A program made the position numbers and the translations under genes. Shown piece by piece: positions 9,231 to 18,625 of a stretch of 64,000 bases of DNA. The DNA is taken from positions 124,001-188,000 of the forward strand of contig NZ_BKZW01000001.1 in the NCBI RefSeq assembly GCF_008974265.1, given 5' to 3'. Source of the stretch: Dictyobacter vulcani. GTDB lineage: Bacteria > Chloroflexota > Ktedonobacteria > Ktedonobacterales > Ktedonobacteraceae. The notes under the pieces are model-generated. The model did not search any database. It was not told the DNA's origin and saw only the letters and a list, made by a program, of their open reading frames with translations. The stretch's first letter is position 1. Each line of letters starts with the position of its first letter.

Positions 9231-10127
9231 CTATCGTTCTTTATCTAATGGATCTGGAACGGCTGGATAGGCACGATAAGTATTCAACTCAGATAAGGTG
9301 GCTCGGCCTTCCTGGCTTTGTTGACTTGGATGAGCACGTTCTAGCGGCAACTGTTGATGATGGTACAAACGATTAGAAATCAAGGCACTATTAGAGGTCA
9401 TTGCGACTTGCATAGCTTCAATCAACTGCTCCAACCGCTCTACGCTTTTGGCGGCATTTTGTGTTACAGCGATGCTCTCATGGGATGAGGATAAAGATTC
9501 AGTAGTAGCAAAGTTGCCTGGCTGTGGCAAAGAAAGTTGTAGCGCGGTAATCTGAGTCTGGGTTGTCTGTCCTAGCTCTTTCAAGGCTGCCAGCACTGTT
9601 TTTTGCAGGGCAGTCAAGCGTTCTTCAATGGTATTATCAACCAGTGTGGCAAGTTCTTCCCAGGGAATCTCAGTCTGTACTTCGATGGTATCAAATTCTG
9701 GTTGCCCTTCAAGGGTATAAGACATCGTCAATTCTGAATCTTGAGCTGTTGCTGCGAAGCGCTGGTGCATCATTTGTTCTATGGCTAACAGCTGAGCAGC
9801 CAAGGCACGATCTATTGTATCCTCATAACGCTGTTGTTGTTGCTGCTGCTGGATCTCAAATGCATGTTCCAAAGCCTGCACATAATGAGTCTGCTGACTA
9901 TTAAATTGCTGCTGTAAAAATTCACGTGTACGCGTATGCTGGTCAGTCAAACGCTGTGAGATTGTACGCGCTAAATCGTGGTGAACAGTAGTCACACGCT
10001 GCTCAAACTCACGTCGCAATGCTTGCAGGCGTAAATCAAAGGTCCGCTCCAGATCATGACGCTGCGCCAACAGCTTTTGCTCCATGATTGTGTTGAGTGA
10101 TTGTAGTTCATCTTGCGTAAACGCCAT
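9231..10127 (-). CDS. Coiled-coil protein, glutamine-rich
   Basis: The N-terminal half is a long predicted coiled coil, rich in Gln, Arg, Glu and Leu heptads (LEQKLLAQRHDLERTFDLRL-like pattern without prolines) and including a run of eight Gln. An acidic segment (SYTLEGQPEFDTIEVQTEIP) breaks it at the middle, a second helical stretch follows (EERLTALQKTVLAALKELGQ), and the tail is disordered. There is no signal peptide or membrane helix. Start ATG 10127 (MAFTQDEL) is preceded by AAGGGGAAAGG; ATG 10160 lies in frame without a good site. Not recognised; a scaffold or structural role is possible but unsupported. Confidence 0.6.
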   Translation of the reverse strand: MAFTQDELQSLNTIMEQKLLAQRHDLERTFDLRLQALRREFEQRVTTVHHDLARTISQRLTDQHTRTREFLQQQFNSQQTHYVQALEHAFEIQQQQQQQRYEDTIDRALAAQLLAIEQMMHQRFAATAQDSELTMSYTLEGQPEFDTIEVQTEIPWEELATLVDNTIEERLTALQKTVLAALKELGQTTQTQITALQLSLPQPGNFATTESLSSSHESIAVTQNAAKSVERLEQLIEAMQVAMTSNSALISNRLYHHQQLPLERAHPSQQSQEGRATLSELNTYRAYPAVPDPLDKER

Positions 10128-10160
10128 TGAACGGTACCTTTCCCCTTCTTCTGCATCCAT

Positions 10161-11070
10161 TTAGCTGGTATGCATTGTGGCTCATACAACAACGAACATC
10201 AGAGATGTGGCTAGTATGGCCACAATAATGTAATATTAACAGTCGATCACCTCAACAGGCAGATTCTAGCTCTTTTGCTGGACACGGTTATAGGGTCTAC
10301 CTTGCTGTCCCCTTAGTATAGAAACAGCATAACAAGGTGTCAACGTCTCTAAAGGATAAAGCCCAAGTTGGCTATTCAACAAGCTTCACAACACGTTGCA
10401 CCCGGTAAAAATTCAAAAATATTCAAGCCGTTTTCGGCTTAGCCGGGAGATATGTATTCCAGTATTCAAAGGATATGGGATATTGTAATACTATATAAAG
10501 CAGGGTTATATATCTATAAATTCAACATTACACACATAAATAAGTGGACAATATGCACATTACAATATAAATCTATAACTTGTATAATGCATCTAGTAGG
10601 AAGGAAACCTCCCTATGAGGCAAGGAAGCCTCGAATAATTCATCACCCTAAAAATCACCTGATCCCCAAAAAACCACAATCTATGAAGCAACTACCCACT
10701 AGATTAGCATCACAATACACTCCATTTCAAATATACTTTGTTTGTGAGACAATTCTCCTCACCCTCTCTTTCAACAATACATTCACATTCACCTGCTCAT
10801 GCGTCATCAACTGGCTCATAGGTGCTATAATGATCACCATCTACTATTTGCTATAAACCAACTATTACATTAATGAAGGTAAGCAAAAACTGAACAGTAC
10901 TATCTACTACCTGCAATAGTTACAGGTACAATCACTAAATTGAGGTCAGTAAGTCTTCTTGCTGACGAGAAAAGCAGAACTCAATCCTAATCTCCCTTCT
11001 GCATTGTCTATAAATCGTATATAATTTTAGGTGACACATTCAATACAGCCTCTCTACGCAAAGGACGCGC
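10161..11070. other. A/T-rich intergenic region without supported gene
   Basis: About 900 bp. From 10440 to 10870 the plus strand is A/T- and C-rich and G-poor, and its 134-codon open frame has no ribosome-binding site and no recognisable motif. An AAGCCG/CGGCTT hairpin lies near 10427-10440. The last 200 bp probably hold the promoter of the kinase gene. Confidence 0.5.
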
Positions 11071-13201
11071 ATGGTGAACGACAAATTAATAGGTAGCCAG
11101 CTTGGCAGTTATATCCTCGTGGAGTTATTGGGTCACGGGGCATTTGGCAGCGTCTACCTCGGGAAGCACTTTCTACTGGAGCACAAACAGCCTGTGGCAA
11201 TCAAGGTGTTAAATACAACCTTGAATACCCAGGAGGAGATTGATCGCTTTTTTCAGGAAGCCGTAATTCTCGACAAATTGACTCATCCCAATATTCTTCC
11301 CGTGGTTGATGCCAATCTGTATGAAGGCTATCCCTTCTTTGTAGCAGAATACGCTCCCGGCGGCTCTTTACGTGATCTTTTAGATACTTTTGATGGGGCC
11401 CCGATGCCTTTAATGGATGCAATGCACATCCTGAATCAGGTCGGCCAGGCGTTGCAGCATGCCCATGATCTGGATATTGTTCACCGGGATCTTAAGCCCG
11501 CCAATATCCTGTTCAATGCTGATGGAAACGCCCTGCTGGCGGATTTCGGCATTGCTATTCAGGTGCAAAAAAACACGCCGCGTCGATGAGATTGGCACAC
11601 CACCATATATGTCGCCGGAACAGTTTAAAGGCAAGATCAGTAAGAAGAGTGATCAGTACGCACTCGGCTGCGTAGCTTATGAATTACTGACTGGACAACA
11701 ATTGTTTACAGCCGACGATCCATATACCATCGGTTATAAACATATTTACGAACAACCAGTTCTACCTCGCGATCTCAATCCAAATATCCCACCCGCCATC
11801 GAGATTGTTATTCTGAAAGCACTGGCGAAAGAACGGGATGATCGCTTTGAGAATGTTGCGGATTTCGTTATTGCTCTACGCGAGGCAGTAGGTTTACCGA
11901 TGACTCAGAGTACGCCTCTGCCACCATTGCGCAACCCATCCACTGCGACGCCACCGGTCAAAAAGGTTGATGGTGTACTTGATCCAAATTCAGCGCAGCG
12001 TGATGGCTCACAGGAGCATTGGACGCATCAGGTCCCGGATCACCATCGAACATTGTCGAATACAGGAGGTGCATCAACACCGCAACCCTTCGTACGCCCG
12101 CCTGCCCAGACTCCAATCGCCAATCGCGCAAGGGCGCGAGCTTCTTCCAATAATGGAAGCTCCAATTCGTCACGGACGGTGCTCGCCTGGTCAGTCACCA
12201 CAGGACTGGATCATACTTACTACTCAGAGCCGGCGGTCTTGAATAGCGTCGTTTACGCTGGCACCTATACCACGACGATTGATAATCCTTTGAAAGAAGC
12301 GAATCAGTTACGTGCGTTGGATGCTCTTACCGGTCAACAACTCTGGGCGGTCACCACAAAATATGGCATCTATGATGCGCCAGTCATTGCCAGCGGTGTC
12401 GTCTACGTTTGTGCTGGCAATATCAATCAGCCAGGGGAAGTCTATGCAGTGGATGCTGCGGCCGGAACTGTACTCTGGTCCTTTCCAACGGATGAATTTA
12501 TTAAGGTACGACCAACGATTGCTAACGATATCGTTTATGCCTATCCAGACCATGCTGTCCATGCGCTGGATGCCCAAACTGGCAATGAAATCTGGGGCGT
12601 AACTATCAAAGCAGGTCTGGCGCACCGGCCAGCCATCGCTAGCGGTCGCATGTATCTGATAACGGAACGCGGCTACTGCTATGCGTTAGACGCTTTGACA
12701 GGTGAAAAGCTCGAAACATTTACCGATCTGGGTGAAGTCCATGCTGCCGAGACAACGGTTGCTGGCATCAACTGCATCTGCTCCGCAGATGGGGAACTGT
12801 ATGCCATTGATATGCAAACACAGCAAAGGATCTGGAGCACGCGTCTGGATAAACAGATCTCTGGCGATCTGATACTCAAAAATGGTGTGGCGTATGTTGG
12901 TTCTCATGGAGGCTTTGTGGGTGATTCAGCCAATACAAAACTTCATGCGATCGACACTACCAATGGTCAGATACTCTGGGTTGCCCATCTCAGGCATGAA
13001 ATTGAGTCGGCCCCAGTCGTCACAGATAATAATATTGTCTACGTCAGTACGTTCGGGCGTGAGCTTTACGCCATTGATGCTCAAAATGGACGCATTCTCT
13101 TTACCTCCAAGTTAGGAAAAGGGCGTATCAATCGTCCAGCCGCCGAACAAGGGATGATCTTTGTGAGTACCGGCGAAATGCATGCTTTGGAAATCAAATA
13201 A
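11071..13201 (+). CDS. Ser/Thr protein kinase with C-terminal PQQ-like beta-propeller (frameshifted)
   Basis: Hanks-type kinase: glycine loop LLGHGAFGSVYLG, catalytic Lys in VAIKVL, HRDLKPANIL, DFGIA and SPEQ (APE equivalent), within about 265 residues. A Pro/Ser/Thr linker of about 100 residues follows, then seven PQQ-like repeats with the consensus LyAlDa.tG..lW (e.g. LRALDALTGQQLW, VHALDAQTGNEIW, LYAIDAQNGRILF). The frame breaks at an A7 run near 11567-11573; six A's give QKTRRVDEIGTPPYMSPEQ and a continuous protein of about 710 residues. No membrane helix lies between kinase and propeller, so the propeller probably faces the cytoplasm, unlike PknD-type sensors. Start ATG 11071 follows AAAGGA. 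The ligand is unknown. Confidence 0.8.
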
Positions 13202-13403
13202 AAGTCAGAAAAGAGCTAGAAAGACAAACGCTTATTTTTTACAGAGCGTTTTCTGATGGCTCTTTTTTGGCCTGATATTGTGGCTGATTTTCTCGCTCCC
13301 ACATCGCGCTTGGAATATTCATGAAAGATGCAAACAGAAACAGCTATAAATAATATTATCAATTATATAGAGTCAGGACAGTCAAAAGAAACACTTGAGC
13401 AGC

Positions 13404-13865
13404 ATGGAAGATTTAACAATCAGTCAGGTCGCAGGTCAGGCTGGAATACGCCCATCCGCAATCCGTTACTACGAGAGTATCAATGTTCTTCCACCTCCAC
13501 GCAGGGTCAGCGGGCAACGACGCTATGATGCCGCAGTAATTGATCAACTCACCTTTATCCAGATTGCCCAAAAATTGGGATTTACACTGACCGAAATACA
13601 ATTGCTCTTTCAAAATCGCGATGCCGAGGTTCCACTTTCTGATTTCTGGCAGGGATTAGCACAGCAAAAACTTACTGAAGTAGATAAGCTGATTCAGCAA
13701 GCACTGGGTATCCGTAAATTGCTTGTCCGAGGTTTGAATTGCCACTGCCCTAACCTGCACGACTGTATCAATTGTGTGCTTACTAATTGCCATGGATCAC
13801 CACCACATGCTGCAAAAAACGTGCGCCCAAACCGGACTGGTTCAGGCACAGTTCAGCAGGATTAG
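13404..13865 (+). CDS. MerR family transcriptional regulator with C-terminal cysteine cluster
   Basis: The N-terminal MerR winged helix (LTISQVAGQAGIRPSAIRYY followed by RRVSGQRRYD) is followed by the usual dimerisation helix. The C-terminus holds five cysteines, CHCPNLHDCINCVLTNC, reminiscent of metal- or redox-sensing MerR proteins but not of the SoxR 2Fe-2S spacing. Start ATG 13404; a TTG at 13395 is also in frame. The gene is convergent with the MFS exporter at 13871-15180, only 5 bp separating the stop codons, so it may regulate that transporter, although convergent layout is weak evidence. The last 20 residues are polar and disordered. Confidence 0.75.
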   Translation: MEDLTISQVAGQAGIRPSAIRYYESINVLPPPRRVSGQRRYDAAVIDQLTFIQIAQKLGFTLTEIQLLFQNRDAEVPLSDFWQGLAQQKLTEVDKLIQQALGIRKLLVRGLNCHCPNLHDCINCVLTNCHGSPPHAAKNVRPNRTGSGTVQQD

Positions 13866-13870
13866 TTTAC

Positions 13871-15180
13871 TTACGAGTTGCCAGTTTTGACCTTAAGCAG
13901 GCTGGGAACAAGGACAGCAATAATCAAGGTGGTAAGCATACAGGCCACACCACCACTGATCACCGAAAATTGAGTGCTTGTCAGACCAGCAACCAGACCA
14001 GATTCAAATTGTCCCAGCATAGGACCTCCAATGACAAACATCGCTGTAACAGCCCCCATGCGTCCACGGAACTCATCAGGCGTTGTCAATTGCACCAATA
14101 GATGGCGAAGTACCATGCTCACCATGTCAGCCGCCCCGGCGCCAGCTAAGAGGAATGCGGATAGCCAGAGGGGTCCGGGAACCAGGCCAAAAATAATGAT
14201 ACAGATACCCCAGACGAAAATCGCCAGCACGACTCCCAGTCCCTGTCGGGTGATACGGCTGATCTTGCCCGTCACTGGAGTCAATGCCACTGCCCCCAGT
14301 GAGATTGCACCCAACAAAATGCCTAATCCCTGCGGTCCCACATGTAAAATATCACTGGCATAAACAGGAAGAAGCGCCCTGGGTGAGCCAAACAGAGTGG
14401 CAAAGAAGTCCAGTGAGAGTACTGCCAGCAGTATTGGATGCGTACGCAAAAACTGGATACCTTCTCGCATTGCTCCCAGCCCGCTTGTGCTCTCTTCTCC
14501 AGAGGAATACGTGGCACTACCATAAAAAGTAATGAACCAATAACGATAAAATAGGATAATACATCGATCCAATAGGTATTAACTACTCCGATTTGAGCAA
14601 TCGCCAGACCACCAAGCGTAGAACCGGCGATCATCGTTACCTGCATCATAATTGTATTGAGTGAAACTGCATTTGCCATCTGCTCAGGCGGGACCAGCGA
14701 AGGAATCATCGATTGGCGCGTGGGAAACTCGAAGGCTGAAACAGTTGCCGAGATCAGAACTGCAGCACAAAAAATAGTAATGTTGATGATATGCGCCGCA
14801 GTAGAGACAGCCAGAATCATTGAGGTAAAGGCCAGAATAACTTCAACGATCAACAGGAGCTTGCGCCGATCAAAGCTATCCGCCAATACCCCGCCTACCA
14901 GTGAAAAAATCAAGCGGGGTATCGCTTGCAGTAATCCAATAATCCCTAATATCACTACTGAGTGGGTAAGCAGGTAAACCTGCCAGGAGACAGCCACAAC
15001 TTGCATCTGTGTTCCAGTTGAGGAAAGAAGTTCACCCCAAAAAAAGAGCGCAAAGTTGCGATTGCGCAATACGCTCCACTGGCTGGGAACCTTCGCCGCT
15101 ACATTGCGATCCTCGGTAGAGACAGAGATAGCAGGAGAGGTTGCTTCAGATGATGAGTCTCTGTTTGATTTGATCCTCAT
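13871..15180 (-). CDS. MFS transporter, EntS-like (frameshifted)
   Basis: Twelve-helix major facilitator of the enterobactin-exporter/DUF894 group. The N-terminus FALFFWGELLSSTGTQMQVV and the loop GGVLADSFDRRKLLL (motif A) are typical, as is EFPTRQSMIPSLVPPE. The frame is interrupted after PLEKRAQAG: adding one G to the CCC run at 14480-14482 (GGG on the coding strand) gives AQAGLGAMREGIQFLRTHP and joins the C-terminal half, which ends at 13871. Intact length is about 436 residues, normal for the family. Start ATG 15180 (MRIKSNRD) is chosen over non-ATG upstream starts. Substrate unknown; siderophore or drug export is usual in this group. Confidence 0.75.
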
Positions 15181-15303
15181 GAAGAATTCCAATTCTAGCA
15201 AAAGTAAAAAAGACAGCAGAAATACTTTTCTTAGTATACTATAGCCTTTCTTCGCTGAGATTGGGATATCACTATAACGAGACTCGGGCCAAACAGGGTT
15301 AGA

Positions 15304-15596
15304 TTACACATTGAAGGTAGTTGGTAGAACTATTACTTCTTGTCCTGGCATTAAAACTGTCTTGAGTCCATCATTGCCACTAATCAACTGATTGTTGACA
15401 AAGATTCTGACATGCTCACGAATGCTTCCATCCTCGGTACACAACTTTTCCCAGACCTGGGGATGCTCTTTATGTAAAGCGTTGAGTAGTTGCTCAACCG
15501 TTTCAGCTTCAACCGTAATCTGGCTTTTCCCCCACTGTAGGCGCTTAATGTTGAAGGTAAACGAAGGGTAGCCGTAGCCTTGTCTGTATCACTCAT
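15304..15596 (-). CDS. MoaD/ThiS-like ubiquitin-fold protein without C-terminal GG (frameshifted)
   Basis: Reading from ATG 15596 gives MSDTDKATATLR. After one extra T in the AAA run at 15559-15561 (TTT on the coding strand) the sequence continues FTFNIKRLQWGKSQITVEAE, then VEQLLNALHKEHPQVWEKL, REHVRIFVNNQLI and a C-terminus PGQEVIVLPTTFNV. Length (about 97 aa) and the strand-helix-strand layout with a FVN...G...L..G.EV...P pattern match MoaD/SAMP proteins. The C-terminus lacks the GlyGly needed for thiocarboxylation, and neither alternative frame at the 3' end supplies one. No moaA-E or thi genes are nearby. It could be a non-sulfur-carrying relative. Confidence 0.6.
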
Positions 15597-15799
15597 ATAC
15601 ACCTCTTTTAGAGAACTCTCATAGGTTTCTTTACGGTATTTATATACAAAAAGAACAAACGTTTATACATGTGTTCCACAACTTGGTGCAAGTATACGGG
15701 GAAGTCTTACAGATTGCAAGTGGTCAACCAGGTGAATCCACAGTGAGGGATTTCTAGCAATGCTCGGTCTATATTGTACAGGCAAGCAAGTACATTGTA

Positions 15800-15828
15800 T
15801 TGACATGCCACTACAATGTTGTTATACT
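15800..15828 (+). promoter_or_regulatory. Consensus sigma-70 promoter with embedded operator
   Basis: TTGACA (15800-15805), a 17-bp spacer and TATACT (15823-15828) form a near-perfect promoter 43 bp before the HTH gene start. An exact 8-bp inverted repeat, ACATTGTA (15792-15799) and TACAATGT (15812-15819), brackets the -35 box. This suggests repression, perhaps by the encoded regulator. Confidence 0.7.
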
Positions 15829-15870
15829 GAATACAGATGTAAAGACATTGAATTTTTTGAGGTGCTGATC

Positions 15871-16293
15871 ATGACCATTTCCTGCAAATTACGCCTGCTA
15901 CTGGCCAGAGCAAATGTTGAAAGGGCCAGACTGGGTGAACCTGCTTTAAGCTTACGCCGACTGGCTGATGAGAGCCGTGTTTCTCTGAGTGTGCTTGCGG
16001 CACTGCATACAGGCAAAAGCCAGCGCATAGACTATATGACGATTGATCACCTCCTCACTTACTTTAATCGCTATTTCCAGGTCACTACCGATGATCTTCT
16101 CAATTGGGAATTTGCGCCTGAGCGTGATCTCCCATTGACATATCCAGATTATCCAAAGAGGGTACCCAGAAGACATCGTATGCATGACCATTTTGATTTT
16201 TTAGCAAGAGGATATTATGGCAGTTCTTATAAAATCACGGCAAAGAAATTGATAAATTACGTGAGGCTGGCCGCCTGGTGCCGAGACGTTTGA
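15871..16293 (+). CDS. Cro/C1 (XRE)-type HTH regulator
   Basis: A small DNA-binding protein with helix-turn-helix SLRRLADESRVSLSVLAALH and a C-terminal segment TIDHLLTYFNRYFQVTTDDLLNWE, the usual shape of single-domain XRE repressors. Start ATG 15871 has TTGAGGTG 8 nt upstream. The reading frame runs to 16293 and overlaps the start of map by 77 bp, but the last 30 residues are not HTH-like. A single-base shift in the T6 run near 16195-16202 would end the protein at a TAG just before map, giving about 110 residues. It is probably co-transcribed with map. Confidence 0.65.
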   Translation: MTISCKLRLLLARANVERARLGEPALSLRRLADESRVSLSVLAALHTGKSQRIDYMTIDHLLTYFNRYFQVTTDDLLNWEFAPERDLPLTYPDYPKRVPRRHRMHDHFDFLARGYYGSSYKITAKKLINYVRLAAWCRDV

Positions 16294-17116
16294 AGTCTTC
16301 GCCACATGTAAAGCCAGGTGTGACGACGGCAGAACTGGATCAGATCGCTGAGGATTATATCCGTAGTCATAATGCGATTCCTATCTATAAAGGCTATGGT
16401 GCGCATCCCGGTGGACATGGCCGTCCAGCTATCCCTCCATTTCCTGTACGATCTGTTCATCGTAATGCAGTGTTGTCACGGATCCAGGATAAGAAAGTGT
16501 TACAGATGGCGATTATATGCGTAGATATTGGTGTGACACTATGGCTGGTTGGCGATTCCTGTAATGACCTAGCTGTAGTTAGATTGAGATGTATAATCAC
16601 GGCATTAGTGATAAGAAAGTGTTACAGGATGGCGATATCATTGGCGTCGATATTGGTGTGACACTCAATGGCTGGGTTGGCGATTCCTGTATGACCTATG
16701 CTGTAGGTAACATAGATGAAGAATCTCAGCGTCTGATGGATGTAACCCGCAAATGTATGGACCTGGGTATTGCACAGGCCCGCCATGGAAACCGCCTGGG
16801 AGATATCGGCGCCGCTATTCAGACATACGCCGAGTCAAATGGCTTCTCAGTTGTTCGCGACCTGGTTGGGCATGGTGTTGGACGCTCGTTGCATGAAGAT
16901 CCTAATGTTCCTCACTTTGGTCGTGCTGGTACCGGCATGCGTCTGCAAAAAGGCATGGTCTTTACCATTGAGCCTATGATCAACGTCGGCACATATGAAA
17001 CAGCGACCCTTGCGGATCGTTGGACTATCGTAACCGCTGATCGCAAGCGCTCCGCCCAGTATGAGCACAGCCTGGCTGTCACCGATGGTGAGCCAGAATT
17101 GTTGACTGTACTTTAA
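16217..17116 (+). CDS. map: Type I methionine aminopeptidase (multiple frameshifts and internal duplication)
   Basis: Removes the initiator methionine. The C-terminal half is intact and typical: NHGISDKKVLQDGDIIGVDI, then GDSCMTYAVG, LVGHGVGRSLHEDPNVPHFG and FTIEPMINVG, providing the Asp, Asp, His, Glu and Glu metal ligands (final Glu in YEHSLAVTDGEPE). The N-terminal half begins at ATG 16217 after AGAGGA (MAVLIKSRQ) and carries at least four missing bases before KPGVTTAELDQIAEDYIRSH. Around 16446-16705 a stretch of about 120 bp is present twice, the first copy corrupted. Because the enzyme is normally essential, either this copy is a pseudogene with another map elsewhere, or this is local assembly error; I favour the latter. 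Confidence 0.75.
16446..16705 (+). repeat. Imperfect tandem duplication inside map
   Basis: The segment beginning GATAAGAAAGTGTTACAG occurs at 16488 and again at 16610. Both copies continue with matching sequence (GATATTGGTGTGACACT, GTTGGCGATTCCTGTA). The first copy has several single-base losses and substitutions; the second encodes clean family sequence. Confidence 0.85.
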
Positions 17117-17126
17117 GTCTCTTTAC

Positions 17127-17179
17127 TAATAAGAAGCAGGCAGGATTATTGTAGGGATAATCCTGCCTGCTTCTTATTA
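17127..17179. terminator. Long perfect hairpin downstream of map
   Basis: Two exactly complementary 23-nt arms (17127-17149 and 17157-17179; core AAGCAGGCAGGATTAT) enclose a 7-nt loop. It lies between the convergent map and the ATPase gene and can terminate in both directions. Confidence 0.8.
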
Positions 17180-17240
17180 AGTCATTCCAAACAAATAACC
17201 ATTTTCTAGTCAGGCATATCATAGCGGTCACTTGCAAGGG

Positions 17241-18625
17241 CTAGATGGCCTGGCTGGAAGCACCTTTGCGAATTTCTTCGAGTGCAGACCCAACAGATTC
17301 AACAATAATAGCACCGGTGTGAACCAGTTGCTCGAAATAATATGATCCCTGCCCCCCTGTATAGTCACGCGCAGCAACGCTTTTGAGTAAGTGCTCGGTG
17401 GTCGATCCCTCGACTGGTATCTCCTCGCCTGGTGCACAAGTTGTGTTAAAAGGCGCCGTTACCAGCACGACAGAAAGTCCATCGCGGGCCGCCTGAAGTG
17501 CTTCTTGTATGAGTACCAGATTGCCAGGTCCAATGGCTGTCGGACACAGCAGGAGCACATCAGCTTGTTGCAAACGTTGGCGCACTTTAAGTAAAGATGT
17601 CTCTGAGATTGGAGCATACGGCTGCTCAGTAATTACTTCTTCGGCCAATCTCAAGGCCAACGTATGATCACTATCTCCAATATTTAAGGCCCCAATGCTA
17701 AAAGGGATATGCGCATCCGCCAGCGCTCGCATCATCAGTTCACCAGAGCCACCACCTGCGATAAGATGGACTGCTGGCGTTGTATGCTGTTGCTGCCTGG
17801 GTATTTCCTCAGTTTGTGTCGGGGGAGAACGCTCAGATGCTCGGCACCACGCAGGATGCCTACCTGAACTTGAATGCCATACACGCGGCTGAGCAGCCCT
17901 GGTTCCAATATTTCAGCCGGGCTGCCGTCCGCGACAATGCCACGTTGAAAGAGCAGCAGACGCGGAAAATAACGCGCGGCCAGATTAAGATCATGCATGG
18001 CCGCAATAATGGTCATTCCACGCTCGTGGTTGAGTTGCTGTACCAACTCAAGCAACTCAATCTGGTATTTAATATCCAGATGGGAGGTAGGCTCGTCCAA
18101 TAAAAGAAGACCAGGTTGCTGAGCCAGTGCCATCGCCACTGTGACACGTTGGCGCTCACCGCCACTCAACTCGTTGAAGATACGTTCACTTAACGCACTG
18201 ACTCCCGCGGCCTGCATAGCGTCTTGAATAATAGTCGTGTCGTGCTCTTGGCGAGATCCAAAAAAAGATGAAGCAAATGGTGTTCGCCCCAGGCTCACCA
18301 TCTGCTCAACGGTATATGCAAACGGCATGTGTAATTCTTGCGGTACGACAGCAATCCGCTGCGCCGCCTGGCGGCGTCCCCATTGTGTCAGTGTTCGCCC
18401 TTGCAGCAAGATCTGACCTTGTCGAGGCTGCAGGACTCCACTTAACAGGCGCAATAAGGTGGTTTTCCCTGAACCATTGGGTCCTAATAGTCCAATCATC
18501 TCTCCTGAAGCCACTGTGACTGAGACATCATATAAAAGGTCGTGCCGTTTATAACCAAAAGAGATACCTTGCATTTCTAAGATTGGATCAGGCCTGACTG
18601 CTACAAGTTTTTTGTTCTCTACCAT
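17241..18625 (-). CDS. Cobalamin-type ABC transporter ATPase fused to a C-terminal domain (frameshifted)
   Basis: FecE/BtuD-class ATPase: Walker [11 protein letters not shown]-loop [10 protein letters not shown], signature LSGGERQR, Walker [13 protein letters not shown] and H-loop AAMHDLN. After about 265 residues the frame breaks in the G5 run at 17821-17825; one more base gives [11 protein letters not shown] and then [20 protein letters not shown]. This begins a second domain of about 180 residues with a nucleotide-binding-like glycine motif and [10 protein letters not shown], a C-terminal extension I recall from some corrinoid/iron-type ATPases but cannot assign. Start ATG 18625 overlaps the permease stop (ATGGTAG), so translation is coupled. 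The upstream cobalamin riboswitch points to corrinoid uptake; no binding-protein gene lies nearby. Confidence 0.8.

Noticed and set aside
10452..10856. 134-codon open frame on the plus strand
   Set aside because: A/T-rich, no ribosome-binding site, composition and residues (many Ile, Thr, Tyr, Lys) follow the base bias, no motif.
11560..11590. Programmed frameshift or slippage at the A7 run in the kinase gene
   Set aside because: Similar single-base breaks occur at unrelated runs in many genes of the window, so an error common to the assembly is simpler.
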